A stretch of DNA of 64,000 nt from Algibacter miyuki (GTDB lineage Bacteria; Bacteroidota; Bacteroidia; Flavobacteriales; Flavobacteriaceae): NCBI RefSeq assembly GCF_042427745.1, contig NZ_JBHMFA010000017.1; one strand, 5' to 3'. Shown in pieces: positions 8,668 through 17,901 of the stretch. The notes under the pieces were generated by a model that saw only the letters and a list, made by a program, of their open reading frames with translations, did not search any database and was not told the DNA's origin. Position 1 is the stretch's first letter. Each line of letters opens with the position of its first letter. Position numbers and translations under genes: made by a program.

Positions 8668-10593
8668 ATGCAGTTTAAACACCCCGAACTTCTTTACGCC
8701 TTATTTTTACTGCTAATCCCTATTATTGTTCATTTATTTCAATTAAGAAAATTTGAAAAAGTAAGCTTTACAAACGTCGCTTTTTTAAAAGAAGCCAAAC
8801 TCCAAGCCCGAAAAAGTTCGCAAATAAAAAAATGGTTGGTGCTTTGCACACGACTCTTATTACTCGCATGTATTGTTTTAGCTTTTGCACAACCTATTAT
8901 TGCGAATAAAAACGTTTTCAAGTCGAAAAAAGAAACGGTTATTTATTTAGACAATTCCTTTAGTATGCAGGCCAAAGGCAATCAAGGCGAATTGCTAAAG
9001 CGTGCCGTACAAGATATTATTGAACAGGTTCCGGAAGACGATAATATTTCGATAATTACCAACAGTCAAGTCTTTAAAAACACCACTATAAAAAGCATAA
9101 AAAACGAATTATTACAACTTAATTATGCTGAAACACCATTAACCACAACTGCTGCTTTATTAAAAAGTAACACCTTTTTTTCTAAAGATAAAAACAGTTT
9201 AAAAAAATTAATTTTTATTTCTGATTTTCAAGAAACGGAACATCCTATTTTAGTTGACAAAGATTCGTTAAAATTGACTCATTTTGTCCAACTTCAACCT
9301 GTAAACGTTGAAAATATTTCAGTTGACAGTCTTTATATTTCTGAAAAATCAGCTTCCGAAATCACATTAAAAGTCCTTTTGAAAAATAATGGAAAAGCTA
9401 TCGAGAATTTACCTGTTTCCCTTTTCAATAATGATACTTTAATCGCAAAAACATCAGTTCCTGTTAACAAAGAAGCCTTTACGGAATTTACTTTACCCTC
9501 TAATAAAATCATAAATGGTAAAGTTTCGATAAACGATATTAGTTTACAGTTTGATAACAGCCTATTTTTCAATATTAACAACACTTCAAAAGTCAATGTT
9601 TTAGCAATAAATGCGGCTGACGATGGTTTTTTAAAACGTATTTACACCAATTCTGAATTCAATTATACAGGCACCGCGCTCAATCAATTAAATTATAATA
9701 TTTTAGAGTCGCAAAACTTGATTATTTTAAATGAAATTAACGCTATCCCTAATGCATTAACAGCGGCTTTAAAACAATTTACAGATGAAGGTGGCTCATT
9801 ATTGATTATTCCTTCCATTAATATTTCCGTTGCGTCTTACAATGCTTTATTTCAAAATAACCAAACAACTTTCGGGCCCATAAATACTTCTGAAAAACGA
9901 ATTACCAGCATCAATTATTCGCATCCTTTATATAGCAATGGTGTGTTCGAAAAACAGGTGAGTAATTTTCAATACCCCAAAGTGAACGGTTTTTATAATG
10001 TGCACTCCAACAGTATATCGTCCATTTTAAAATATGAAGATACTAAGCCATTTCTTTTTCAAAATAAAAACACCTTTGTTTTTACATCGGCTTTAAATAG
10101 TAAAAACTCAAACTTTAAAAATTCGCCGCTGATTGTGCCAACCCTTTACAATATTGGAAAATACAGTTTTAAAATTCCTGAAATATATTACAACATTGGT
10201 AAAAACAATAGTTTTGAAGTAAACACGCAACTGCAACAAGATGCGGTTTTATCGCTTGTTAACGAAACAGCAAACAACATTCCCGAACAGCGTATTTTCA
10301 ATAATAAAGTTCAGATTAAAACATCAGAAACACCAAATACAGCTGGTATTTATGCGATTAAAAACAAAACAGAAACTATAAAAAACGTCAGTTATAATTA
10401 CGGTAGAACAGAAAGTAAGTTGGTTTACACCAATTTATCACACACCAAAAACATGCATTTAAGTCATTCGGTTGCCGATGTTTTCGACACCATAAAAAGT
10501 GATACAAAAATTAATGCCCTATGGAAATGGTTTGTTATTTTTGCACTAGCGTTTTTACTTATTGAAATGTGCATCTTAAAATATTTTAAATGA
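8668..10593 (+). CDS. BatA-domain / von Willebrand factor A membrane protein
   Basis: 641 residues. It opens with the BatA (aerotolerance N-terminal) domain, MQFKHPELLYALFLLLIPIIVHLF, with a first membrane helix at about 9-24 and a second at 57-77. The periplasmic or cytoplasmic bulk starts with a vWA-like strand carrying a MIDAS DxSxS (D95, S97, S99 in YLDNSFSM). A single helix near residues 617-636 closes the protein. Such proteins are widespread and functionally undefined in Bacteroidota. A -7-like TATCTTTG lies at 8643-8650. The stop overlaps the start of the dihydroorotase-like gene by four bases, heading a four-gene plus-strand operon. Confidence 0.88.
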   Translation: MQFKHPELLYALFLLLIPIIVHLFQLRKFEKVSFTNVAFLKEAKLQARKSSQIKKWLVLCTRLLLLACIVLAFAQPIIANKNVFKSKKETVIYLDNSFSMQAKGNQGELLKRAVQDIIEQVPEDDNISIITNSQVFKNTTIKSIKNELLQLNYAETPLTTTAALLKSNTFFSKDKNSLKKLIFISDFQETEHPILVDKDSLKLTHFVQLQPVNVENISVDSLYISEKSASEITLKVLLKNNGKAIENLPVSLFNNDTLIAKTSVPVNKEAFTEFTLPSNKIINGKVSINDISLQFDNSLFFNINNTSKVNVLAINAADDGFLKRIYTNSEFNYTGTALNQLNYNILESQNLIILNEINAIPNALTAALKQFTDEGGSLLIIPSINISVASYNALFQNNQTTFGPINTSEKRITSINYSHPLYSNGVFEKQVSNFQYPKVNGFYNVHSNSISSILKYEDTKPFLFQNKNTFVFTSALNSKNSNFKNSPLIVPTLYNIGKYSFKIPEIYYNIGKNNSFEVNTQLQQDAVLSLVNETANNIPEQRIFNNKVQIKTSETPNTAGIYAIKNKTETIKNVSYNYGRTESKLVYTNLSHTKNMHLSHSVADVFDTIKSDTKINALWKWFVIFALAFLLIEMCILKYFK

Positions 10594-11846
10594 ACATACT
10601 TATAAAATCGGCCACGATAATAGATTCCAAAAGTGAATTTCATAACAGCACTCAAGATTTATTAATTGAAAATGGACTGATTACAAACATTGCTAAATCC
10701 ATTAAAACCCCGGGAGATTATCAAGAAATAGAACTTGATAATTTACATATTTCACAAGGCTGGTTTGATAGTAGCGTGAGTTTTGGAGAACCTGGTTTTG
10801 AAGAACGAGACACTATTGAAAATGGACTAAAAACGGCTGCAGCATCTGGTTTTACTACCGTTGCAATGAATGCAAACAGTAACCCTGTTATTCAATCGAA
10901 TGCCGATATTACTTTCGTAAATGCCAAAGCTCAAAACCATGCGGTAAAATTATTACCTATTGGAGCCTTAACTATTGGGAGTAAAGGTGAAGATTTAGCT
11001 GAGCTTTATGATATGAAATCTGCAGGAGCAGTTGCTTTCTACGATTATAAAAAATCTATTTCTAATCCGAATTTAATGAAAATTGCGCTGCAATACGCAA
11101 GTAATTTCAACGGATTAGTTTGCGCATTTCCTCAAGAAAACAAAATTGCAGGTCATGGTGTTATGAATGAAAATATAACAAGTACCACTTTAGGATTAAA
11201 AGGCATTCCTGCCTTAGCCGAAGCCTTGCATGTTGCCCGAGATTTATTCTTATTAGAATATACTGGTGGAAAATTACACTTTCCTACTATTTCTACAGCA
11301 GAATCTGTATCATTAATTCGTGAGGCTAAAAAGAAAAAACTAGACGTTACTTGTAGTGTTGCTATTCATAATTTATATTTTACCGATGCCGCTTTAACCG
11401 ATTTCAATACTCATTTTAAGGTATTACCTCCTTTACGTATTCAAAGTGATGTAGATGCTTTAATTGAAGGTATAAAAGATGGTACAATCGACATGGTAAC
11501 TAGTGACCATAACCCGATTGATGTAGAACATAAGAAGATTGAATTCGACCACGCCAAATATGGTACCATTGGTTTAGAATCGGCTTTTGGAGCATTACAG
11601 AGTCTATTCACAATAAAGAAAACGATTGATATTTTAACCAAAGGAAAATCAAGATTCGGGGTAGAAAATACACCTATAAACATCGGAAATAAAGTGAATA
11701 TTTCACTCTTTAATCCAGATACTAAATACACGTTTTCTAGAAATAACATATTATCAAAATCGAAGAACGCCATTTTTGAAGAAGCAACTTTAAAAGGAAC
11801 CGTTTACGGTATTATCGCTAATAATAAAATAGCCATTAAAAATTAA
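10590..11846 (+). CDS. Dihydroorotase-like amidohydrolase lacking the HxH metal ligands
   Basis: 418 residues, the length and fold of type I dihydroorotase (cyclises carbamoyl-aspartate to dihydroorotate). Recognisable blocks are the FGEPGFEERDTIENG loop, GLKGIPALAEALHVARDL, and the C-terminal TSDHNPI that supplies the catalytic Asp. However, the first metal-binding motif, normally DxHxHLREPG, reads D60-S-S-V-S-F-G-E-P-G. Both histidines are serines (62 and 64) and the substrate-binding Arg is Gly. It is therefore probably catalytically impaired, like the inactive dihydroorotase homologues that scaffold aspartate carbamoyltransferase in some bacteria. It is located away from pyrB here. I avoid the symbol pyrC for this reason. 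Confidence 0.85.
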   Translation: MNILIKSATIIDSKSEFHNSTQDLLIENGLITNIAKSIKTPGDYQEIELDNLHISQGWFDSSVSFGEPGFEERDTIENGLKTAAASGFTTVAMNANSNPVIQSNADITFVNAKAQNHAVKLLPIGALTIGSKGEDLAELYDMKSAGAVAFYDYKKSISNPNLMKIALQYASNFNGLVCAFPQENKIAGHGVMNENITSTTLGLKGIPALAEALHVARDLFLLEYTGGKLHFPTISTAESVSLIREAKKKKLDVTCSVAIHNLYFTDAALTDFNTHFKVLPPLRIQSDVDALIEGIKDGTIDMVTSDHNPIDVEHKKIEFDHAKYGTIGLESAFGALQSLFTIKKTIDILTKGKSRFGVENTPINIGNKVNISLFNPDTKYTFSRNNILSKSKNAIFEEATLKGTVYGIIANNKIAIKN

Positions 11847-11848
11847 TA

Positions 11849-12187
11849 ATGAACGAACAAGATATTGAAAAAGGACGCAAAAATGCCATCATAAGTTATT
11901 TGACTTTAATTGGGGTTATCGTGGCGTACTATATGAATAATGAACCAGATAAAAAAAGTGCTTTTGCTAGTTTCCATATTAGGCAATCTTTAGGCTTATG
12001 GCTTACTTTTTTTGCTCTTGGACGCATGGCAGGAAGTTTTGATAGTTGGTTAATCTCTTCTAGCTTTTACCTTTGTTTTGCCGTACTTTTTATCTATGGA
12101 TTTTCAAATGCCATCGGAAGAAAAGCGCAAACGGTGCCTTTAGTTGGGCCATTATATCAAAAATTCTTTAAAAATTTAGGAAATTAA
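11849..12187 (+). CDS. Small integral membrane protein (DUF4870/Tic20-like)
   Basis: 112 residues with about three hydrophobic segments: ISYLTLIGVIVAYYM, LGLWLTFFALGRM and SFYLCFAVLFIYGFSNAI. The segment KKSAFASFHIRQSLGLWLTF (charged/polar then His-Arg-Gln-Ser) resembles the conserved core of DUF4870/Tic20-like membrane proteins. No function is established. It begins two bases after the dihydroorotase-like stop and ends directly before the carboxylesterase, so all four genes from 8668 form one operon. Confidence 0.7.
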   Translation: MNEQDIEKGRKNAIISYLTLIGVIVAYYMNNEPDKKSAFASFHIRQSLGLWLTFFALGRMAGSFDSWLISSSFYLCFAVLFIYGFSNAIGRKAQTVPLVGPLYQKFFKNLGN

Positions 12188-12844
12188 ATGTCAGCAACAA
12201 CACTTTCATTACATCATATTATTCGTAAATCGAGCCTCGCAGAAAACGCACCATTACTGATATTACTGCATGGTTACGGTAGCGACGAAAACGATTTATT
12301 TTCATTTGCTAACGAATTACCAGAAGAACTTTTTATTATCTCGGTAAGAGCGCCATACCCGATGCAACCGCAAGGAAATGCTTGGTACGCCATTAATTTT
12401 GATGCTGAAAAAGGAAAATGGAGCGATAATGATCAAGCCATCCTTTCACGCGATTTAATCTCTAAATTTATTGACGAAGCTATTGAAGCTTATCCTGTAA
12501 ATAAAAATTCGGTATCACTTTTAGGCTTTAGTCAAGGTTGCATTTTAAGTTATGCTGTGGCTTTAACTTATCCAGAAAAAATTAAAAACATTGTCGCTTT
12601 AAGTGGTTATGTAAATCCTGATATTTTCCCGAAACCACTTCAAAAAGAAGATTTTGCACATCTAGATTTTTACTGTTCGCACGGTAGTGTAGATCAAGTA
12701 ATTCCCGTAGATTGGGCACGTCAAAATGCGCCTTATTTAAGTAAATTAAACATAAAACATAAATATTCTGAGTTTCCTGTTGGGCACGGCGTTGCACCGC
12801 AAAACTTCTACGAATTAAAAGAATGGTTGGCTGCTAGAATTTAA
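12188..12844 (+). CDS. Alpha/beta hydrolase, phospholipase/carboxylesterase family
   Basis: 218 residues of the small carboxylesterase/acyl-protein-thioesterase-like alpha/beta hydrolases. The oxyanion region is LLILLHGYGSDE. The nucleophile elbow is GFSQG with Ser at 115. The likely acid is the Asp in HGSVDQVIPVDWA and the His is in PVGHGVAP. There is no signal peptide, so it acts in the cytoplasm on short acyl esters; the natural substrate is not visible. It is the last gene of the operon, its ATG directly follows the stop of the small membrane protein, and a terminator lies about 35 bp downstream. Confidence 0.9.
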   Translation: MSATTLSLHHIIRKSSLAENAPLLILLHGYGSDENDLFSFANELPEELFIISVRAPYPMQPQGNAWYAINFDAEKGKWSDNDQAILSRDLISKFIDEAIEAYPVNKNSVSLLGFSQGCILSYAVALTYPEKIKNIVALSGYVNPDIFPKPLQKEDFAHLDFYCSHGSVDQVIPVDWARQNAPYLSKLNIKHKYSEFPVGHGVAPQNFYELKEWLAARI

Positions 12845-12878
12845 AATCAGACTAATCATTACTTATTTAAAACGCTAA

Positions 12879-12919
12879 AAAAAACCTGTCGATGTTTATA
12901 AAACATGACAGGTTTTTTA
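12879..12919. terminator. Bidirectional terminator between convergent genes
   Basis: Hairpin with arms AAACCTGTC-G-ATGTTT and AAACAT-GACAGGTTT (one bulged G), flanked by A-rich sequence on the left and TTTTTT on the right. It can serve the carboxylesterase operon (plus) and the response regulator gene (minus). Confidence 0.8.
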
Positions 12920-12939
12920 ATATAATTTATGTTGAAATA

Positions 12940-13644
12940 TTAACTATTCACAACGAGTCTAAAACCTTCTCCATGAATGTTAAGGATTTCTACTTTTGGA
13001 TCTAATTTTAAATACTTACGTAATTTTGCAATGTACACATCCATACTTCTTGAGGTGAAATAATTATCATCTCTCCAAATTTTGGTAAGTGCTAATTCAC
13101 GTGGCATTAAATCATTTTCATGCAAGGCCAACAAACGCAATAATTCGTTTTCTTTTGGAGATAACTTTACCGGATCGGCACCGTTATGACTTAAAAAACG
13201 AAGTTTAGAATTTAAGTCGAAACCACCTATTTTAAATTCAAACTGCTTACTATCAGAAACTGTTTCTGTAGCTTTACGTTGGATAATAGCCTTAATTTTC
13301 ATTAAGAGTACTTCACTATCAAACGGTTTATTTAAATAGTCGTCTGCACCTACTTTATAGCCTTTTAAAACATCTTCCTTCATGGTTTTAGCCGTAAGGA
13401 AAACAATAGGCACATCGGTGTTTTTTTCACGTATTTCTTTCGCTAACGTAAACCCGTCTTTATAAGGCATCATGACATCAAGAATACACAAATCGAAATC
13501 GTCTTTCTTAAATTTTTCAAAACCTTCCATACCATTTTTAGCATGAGTTACGTCGTAATCATTCATCATTAAATAATCCTTAAGTACGGTTCCAAAATTC
13601 GGATCGTCTTCTACTAATAAAATTCTTTTTTTATGCTCTTCCAT
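12940..13644 (-). CDS. OmpR-family response regulator
   Basis: 234 residues. The receiver domain (1-120) has the acidic pocket VEDDPN, phospho-acceptor Asp56 (CILDVMMP), the Thr in VFLTAK and the Lys in DDYLNKPF. A C-terminal winged-helix trans_reg_C DNA-binding domain (about 140-234) includes LSPKENELLRLLALH and SRSMDVYIAKLRKYL. It is encoded three bases after the histidine kinase and is surely its partner. OmpR-family regulators usually bind tandem direct repeats spaced near 11 bp. Its targets are unknown, although such a repeat set exists upstream of the DegP-type gene in this window. Confidence 0.95.
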   Translation of the reverse strand: MEEHKKRILLVEDDPNFGTVLKDYLMMNDYDVTHAKNGMEGFEKFKKDDFDLCILDVMMPYKDGFTLAKEIREKNTDVPIVFLTAKTMKEDVLKGYKVGADDYLNKPFDSEVLLMKIKAIIQRKATETVSDSKQFEFKIGGFDLNSKLRFLSHNGADPVKLSPKENELLRLLALHENDLMPRELALTKIWRDDNYFTSRSMDVYIAKLRKYLKLDPKVEILNIHGEGFRLVVNS

Positions 13645-13647
13645 AAT

Positions 13648-15213
13648 TTACGATATTAAGGGAAGTCTTACTGTAAAAGTACTTCCTTTGTCTTTTTCAC
13701 TTTCTACTGTTATATAACCTTGATGGTCATCTACTATACGTTTCACGTATGCTAAGCCCAAACCATGGCCTTTAACATTATGTATATTTCCAGTATGTTC
13801 TCTATAAAATTTTTCGAACACACGTTTCACGGCAGCTTTACTCATTCCGCTACCCTGATCTTTTATTTTTATTATGATGTTGGTACCCACATTTTCTGTG
13901 TACACATCTATTTTCGGCTTTTCAGGCGAATATTTAATGGCATTATCCAAAATATTAACAATCACATTGGTAAAATGTGTTTCGTTTGCTAAAACGGTGG
14001 TGCTTTCGGCATCCAAATGCGTATTAATATAACCTTGTCTATCCTCAACAATAAGTTGTACATGCGTCATCGCATCTTCAATTAAGTCGTGTAACTCAAC
14101 AGGTTCCTTACTTATATTAAGCTCATTTTTTTCAAGCTTAGAAATTCGTAATACATTTTCAACCTGAGCATGCATGCGTTTATTTTCTTCCTTAATCATA
14201 TTCAGATAACGAATTACCTTTTCCTTATCGTTAATGATCTTTGGGTTTTTAATTGAATCTAAAGCCAAATTTATAGTTGCAATCGGTGTTTTAAACTCAT
14301 GCGTCATGTTATTTATAAAATCGGTTTTAATTTCCGAAATCTTACGCTGTTTCATTAACTGATACAATGCACCAGAATAAGCCATAATAATAATGAGCGT
14401 AAACACTATCGATAATAAAATCATTCCGATAATTGTCGATAAAATAAATTTACCATCCTCTGGAAAATTCACCAATAATTTATAAGGACTTCCGGAATTT
14501 ACACTCGAAAAAATAGGCACAGAAAATGTTGACGCTTTATCATTTTCAAAAGCTTCACTTTGAATTTTTGTTGCCAAATCGTTACTATAAATAGCGAATT
14601 CAAAATGAATATTAATGGAATCCTCTTTCAGTTTACGCGTTAACAACTCTTTAATGGTCGCCTTACTTACACGCTTATGAATAGGCTGCCTCTCCGCCAT
14701 ATCTTTATACAAATCTTCATATAAAATTTTATCGGTAGTCGACATTTTTTCAATAACCAACAACTTATCATTCGAACTTAAATCTAAATCAGATTCTTTA
14801 TTACTATAAACCTTCGTTTGGCGCTCGTTATAAATACGCTTTACGTTTATAGTGTCCGAACCCATATCAAAGAGCGGTGAACTTAGCTTGTAATTTTCCT
14901 CCAAAATACCACTGCTATAAACAATAGTTTCATTAGAGTCGGAGTCTTCCTGAATAATATTTAAACTTCGTATGGCCGCCGAATCTACAGCTGCTCCATT
15001 TAAAACTATATTCTGTAATTTGTAAACATACTCCGCTTCTTCCCTAGTTTCAATCGTGTTAGACACATAATACAATGCCGTTTTTACAATACTTCTAAAG
15101 CGCTCCTTTTCGTTTTGAACCGAATTATTAATGTAGTAAGCCTGAATGGATATGATACCAATCAAAGACAAGCTCATTAATAAAATTAACAGGAAAATTA
15201 TGCGTTTACTCAT
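13648..15213 (-). CDS. Membrane sensor histidine kinase
   Basis: 521 residues. Helix 1 spans about 4-26, an extracytoplasmic sensor about 27-255, and helix 2 about 256-280. The HisKA domain has phospho-acceptor His305 in NNMTHEFKTPIATI, and the HATPase_c domain shows the N-box VIVNILDNAIKYS, the G1 box IKIKDQGSGMS and the G2 box VKGHGLGLAYVK. The sensor region resembles no signal domain that I can name. It phosphorylates the response regulator encoded three bases downstream. It belongs to the run glycosyltransferase, YbbR, coaE, kinase, regulator, although a 70-bp gap after coaE leaves room for a separate promoter. Confidence 0.95.
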   Translation of the reverse strand: MSKRIIFLLILLMSLSLIGIISIQAYYINNSVQNEKERFRSIVKTALYYVSNTIETREEAEYVYKLQNIVLNGAAVDSAAIRSLNIIQEDSDSNETIVYSSGILEENYKLSSPLFDMGSDTINVKRIYNERQTKVYSNKESDLDLSSNDKLLVIEKMSTTDKILYEDLYKDMAERQPIHKRVSKATIKELLTRKLKEDSINIHFEFAIYSNDLATKIQSEAFENDKASTFSVPIFSSVNSGSPYKLLVNFPEDGKFILSTIIGMILLSIVFTLIIIMAYSGALYQLMKQRKISEIKTDFINNMTHEFKTPIATINLALDSIKNPKIINDKEKVIRYLNMIKEENKRMHAQVENVLRISKLEKNELNISKEPVELHDLIEDAMTHVQLIVEDRQGYINTHLDAESTTVLANETHFTNVIVNILDNAIKYSPEKPKIDVYTENVGTNIIIKIKDQGSGMSKAAVKRVFEKFYREHTGNIHNVKGHGLGLAYVKRIVDDHQGYITVESEKDKGSTFTVRLPLIS

Positions 15214-15283
15214 TAGTCAAAATTAACATTTTAACATTTACAAAAGTAGCTTTTAACCTTACATTAACAAAAATGTTAAAATT

Positions 15284-15877
15284 CTATGATTTCGATAATT
15301 TTTTAAGGATTTCCGCATGTACAGCAGTCACTTGATTTCTAGTTTTTTCAATGTCTACATTCTCAATAACAAACTGCGAAAGCTTCACTTTTTCAGCGTC
15401 TGTCCATTGATTTTTCATAATGGCTTCTATTTTTTCTTCGGAAGAATTATCGCGCACCAAAAGCCTTTCTATTCTCAACTGTTTTGGAGCCGTTACAGCA
15501 ATCACATAATCACACGCTTTATGCCCTCCATTTTCAAACAAGATAGCAACTTCTTTTATAACGTATGCGCTAGTTTGTTTATTTGCCCATTTTTCAAAAT
15601 GACTGGCTACTCTAGGATGCACAATAGCATTCATCTCTTGTAAAACCTGCTCGTTATTAAAAATAATATTTGCAATAAAAGGTTTATTTAAGTCGCCATT
15701 AACATACACGTTTTCGCCAAATAAAGCAATGAGTTTGCGTTTAATAACTTTGGAAGTACGCATTAGCTTTTTAGCTTCATCATCAGCAATATAAACCGGT
15801 ACACCTAATGCTGAAAACATTTTTGCAACCGTAGTTTTCCCACTACCAATACCGCCTGTAAGCCCAACTATAATCAT
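15284..15877 (-). CDS. coaE: Dephospho-CoA kinase
   Basis: 197 residues. It performs the last step of coenzyme A synthesis, phosphorylating the ribose 3'-OH of dephospho-CoA with ATP. The P-loop is GLTGGIGSGKTTVAK (residues 5-19), followed by the DDEAKKLM region and the VIAVTAPKQLRIERLLVRD lid segment characteristic of CoaE. Family-typical length. Its start overlaps the end of the YbbR-like gene by four bases. The coaBC gene that makes 4'-phosphopantetheine is 6 kb away in a separate operon on the same strand. Confidence 0.95.
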   Translation of the reverse strand: MIIVGLTGGIGSGKTTVAKMFSALGVPVYIADDEAKKLMRTSKVIKRKLIALFGENVYVNGDLNKPFIANIIFNNEQVLQEMNAIVHPRVASHFEKWANKQTSAYVIKEVAILFENGGHKACDYVIAVTAPKQLRIERLLVRDNSSEEKIEAIMKNQWTDAEKVKLSQFVIENVDIEKTRNQVTAVHAEILKKLSKS

Positions 15878-16830
15878 TTTGTTATGATGAATTCTATGCG
15901 TTGCTGATTAATTTTTGCATTTTTAACTTGCTTAGGAAATGCCACTAACTCCGGAGTTAAAGTCGACGTTTTTCCTACTTTATTATAATCGCAAATTATT
16001 TCAAAATCTTTTACTGTTACGCTGTTAAAGTTATTTAAACTTACGTAATAAGATACGTTTATTTCTTTCGGAAAATATTTAATTCGTAATGAATCGGGAC
16101 TGTTTATTACATGAACAGGCACTTTCAATTTTCCTTCCGTAAATTTTTCAACCTTCCCCTTTAAAAGAATGCTTTTATTTGAAAACTTTAAATCGGCCGT
16201 ATTCGGAAGGCTTAATGTCATCACTTTAGAAATATCGCTTTTTACATCCACTAAAGTCACTGGTTCTGTTTCTATAAAATCTAATTTAGACACTAAAATA
16301 TCTGGTCCAATTATCGATATAGAATCCGGTGATATTTCAAAATCGCCAGCCACATCATAACCTAATCCAAAATTAATATCCGATTTTAATACCACGGGCA
16401 CTTTCTTAACCAAGTTTGTGCCATATTTAAAATATAGCGTATCTGGCGAAATATTAAGAACTTCAACCTGATCTTCAAATTGTGTATTTTTTAAATATTT
16501 AATGGACTTATGCCAAATGTATTCGGAATCTTTTCGGTACACATCCTTCTTGAAATCGACTACAATTTCAGGCTCTTTCATATAATAATTCAGCCATTTA
16601 AAACCATGCGTTTTTAATGTGATGTACAGCAAATTAGAACTATCATTCAAAATAACATGTTCCAGAGGCACGTTGATTTTTTTTACATGAAAAACCACAG
16701 TATTCGTATATTGTTTTGATAATTTATTGAAAATTAAAATAACAAATGCAGACAACAGAAAAAGCATGAAAACATTAATTTTCTTGCTTTTAATAGAAGC
16801 TAATAAGTGTGATTTTATTTTATTTATCAT
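15874..16830 (-). CDS. YbbR-like domain protein
   Basis: 318 residues with an N-terminal cytoplasmic stub, one membrane helix (about 18-36, INVFMLFLLSAFVILIFNKL) and an extracytoplasmic all-beta region. Repeats of the kind KKVPVVLKSDINFGLGYDV and PDSISIIGPDILVSKLDFIETEPV are the YbbR signature. In Firmicutes the YbbR protein CdaR regulates the diadenylate cyclase CdaA, but no cyclase gene is in this window. It sits between a glycosyltransferase and coaE with overlapping ends. The function in flavobacteria is uncertain; a cell-envelope role is likely from topology. Confidence 0.82.
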   Translation of the reverse strand: MINKIKSHLLASIKSKKINVFMLFLLSAFVILIFNKLSKQYTNTVVFHVKKINVPLEHVILNDSSNLLYITLKTHGFKWLNYYMKEPEIVVDFKKDVYRKDSEYIWHKSIKYLKNTQFEDQVEVLNISPDTLYFKYGTNLVKKVPVVLKSDINFGLGYDVAGDFEISPDSISIIGPDILVSKLDFIETEPVTLVDVKSDISKVMTLSLPNTADLKFSNKSILLKGKVEKFTEGKLKVPVHVINSPDSLRIKYFPKEINVSYYVSLNNFNSVTVKDFEIICDYNKVGKTSTLTPELVAFPKQVKNAKINQQRIEFIITK

Positions 16831-17834
16831 TACGCTTTAAAAAATAATTTTGGAAAGTGATCTTCAGGGTTTTTATTTAAAACCGCTACGGCAATCGTAG
16901 ATTTTAAAAACCCATACCCATAACCAACAAACTGAATAATTATTGCAGGAATTGCCAACACGGAAACTACAATATTTTTAGTTGAAATTAAAGCTAACAA
17001 AAAGGCTACTCCGAAATAAAACGAATAAGCTATTAAGCCTAAATTATTACTAAAAAGAAGCAATAAAACAGCAAACACAAACCCCAAACAAAACAGCGTT
17101 GGAAACCAATACGTAATTTTTTTAGTTGAAGGGTGCCAGTTGTTTAAAATAGGCCGTACCATTCCAAATTTATTTACCTGCGTATAAAAATTAGACCAAG
17201 AAATTCGGCGTTTATGATATACAAAAGCTTCAGGTATTAAAGTGGTTTTAAAACCTAAATTCCATAAACGAATAGATAAATCGGGATCTTCACCAGGATG
17301 TATACGTCCAAACCCTTTAGATGCCTGAAAAGCAGCTTGAGAAAGCCCCATATTAAAACTTCGCGGCTGAAAAGTATCTACACTATTTTTATTCCCACGA
17401 ATTCCACCTGTGGTAATAAAAGAAGTCATAGAAAAGTTAATGGCTTTTTGCAAATTAGTAAACGAGGCATGCGCGGCATCTGGCCCGCCAAAACAATCTA
17501 CAAAATGTTGTTCTAAAGATTGTTCTACCTTGGTTAAATACTGCTCTGGCAAAATACAATCGGAATCTAAAATAATAAAATAATTTCCTTTTGCGCGTTG
17601 CATCCCATAGTTTCTAGAATCTCCAGGACCTGAATTTTCTTTAAAATAATACGAGATATTTAATTGATTTTTAAAAGCATCAACAATAGCTTTTGATGAT
17701 AACTTAGAGCCATCTTCAACAATAACAATTTCGAAGTTTGTATTGGTTTTTAAGCCTACAAAACTCTCTAAAAGTTCTTGGGTTTCATCGGGACGATTAT
17801 AAACCGGAATTATAAATGAAAACTCTAATTGCAT
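16830..17834 (-). CDS. Family 2 glycosyltransferase with C-terminal membrane helices
   Basis: 334 residues. The GT-A catalytic domain opens EFSFIIPVYNRPDETQELL, with nucleotide-binding IVIVEDGSKLSS, the metal-binding FIILDSDCILP and the acceptor-side HPGEDPDLSIRLW (ED motif). After residue 240 come hydrophobic segments (FPTLFCLGFVFAVLLLLF, YSFYFGVAFLLALIS, VVSVLAIPAIIIQFVGYGY) that probably anchor it in the inner membrane. This is typical of enzymes that build lipid-linked or surface glycans. First gene of the minus-strand run leading to ybbR and coaE; its stop overlaps the YbbR start. Donor and acceptor unknown. Confidence 0.88.
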   Translation of the reverse strand: MQLEFSFIIPVYNRPDETQELLESFVGLKTNTNFEIVIVEDGSKLSSKAIVDAFKNQLNISYYFKENSGPGDSRNYGMQRAKGNYFIILDSDCILPEQYLTKVEQSLEQHFVDCFGGPDAAHASFTNLQKAINFSMTSFITTGGIRGNKNSVDTFQPRSFNMGLSQAAFQASKGFGRIHPGEDPDLSIRLWNLGFKTTLIPEAFVYHKRRISWSNFYTQVNKFGMVRPILNNWHPSTKKITYWFPTLFCLGFVFAVLLLLFSNNLGLIAYSFYFGVAFLLALISTKNIVVSVLAIPAIIIQFVGYGYGFLKSTIAVAVLNKNPEDHFPKLFFKA

Positions 17835-17851
17835 AACACAAAAGTAACAAA

Positions 17852-17879
17852 AAAAGCCACCTTTTTAAGGGTGGCTTTT
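17852..17879 (-). terminator. Terminator of fabI
   Basis: Ten-base arms AAAAGCCACC and GGTGGCTTTT with an 8-base loop, 22 bp after the fabI stop. On the minus strand it is followed by TTTTTGTTACTTTT. It lies just upstream of the glycosyltransferase start and isolates the two transcripts. Confidence 0.85.
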
Positions 17880-17901
17880 CATTATATAAATAATATTTTT
17901 A

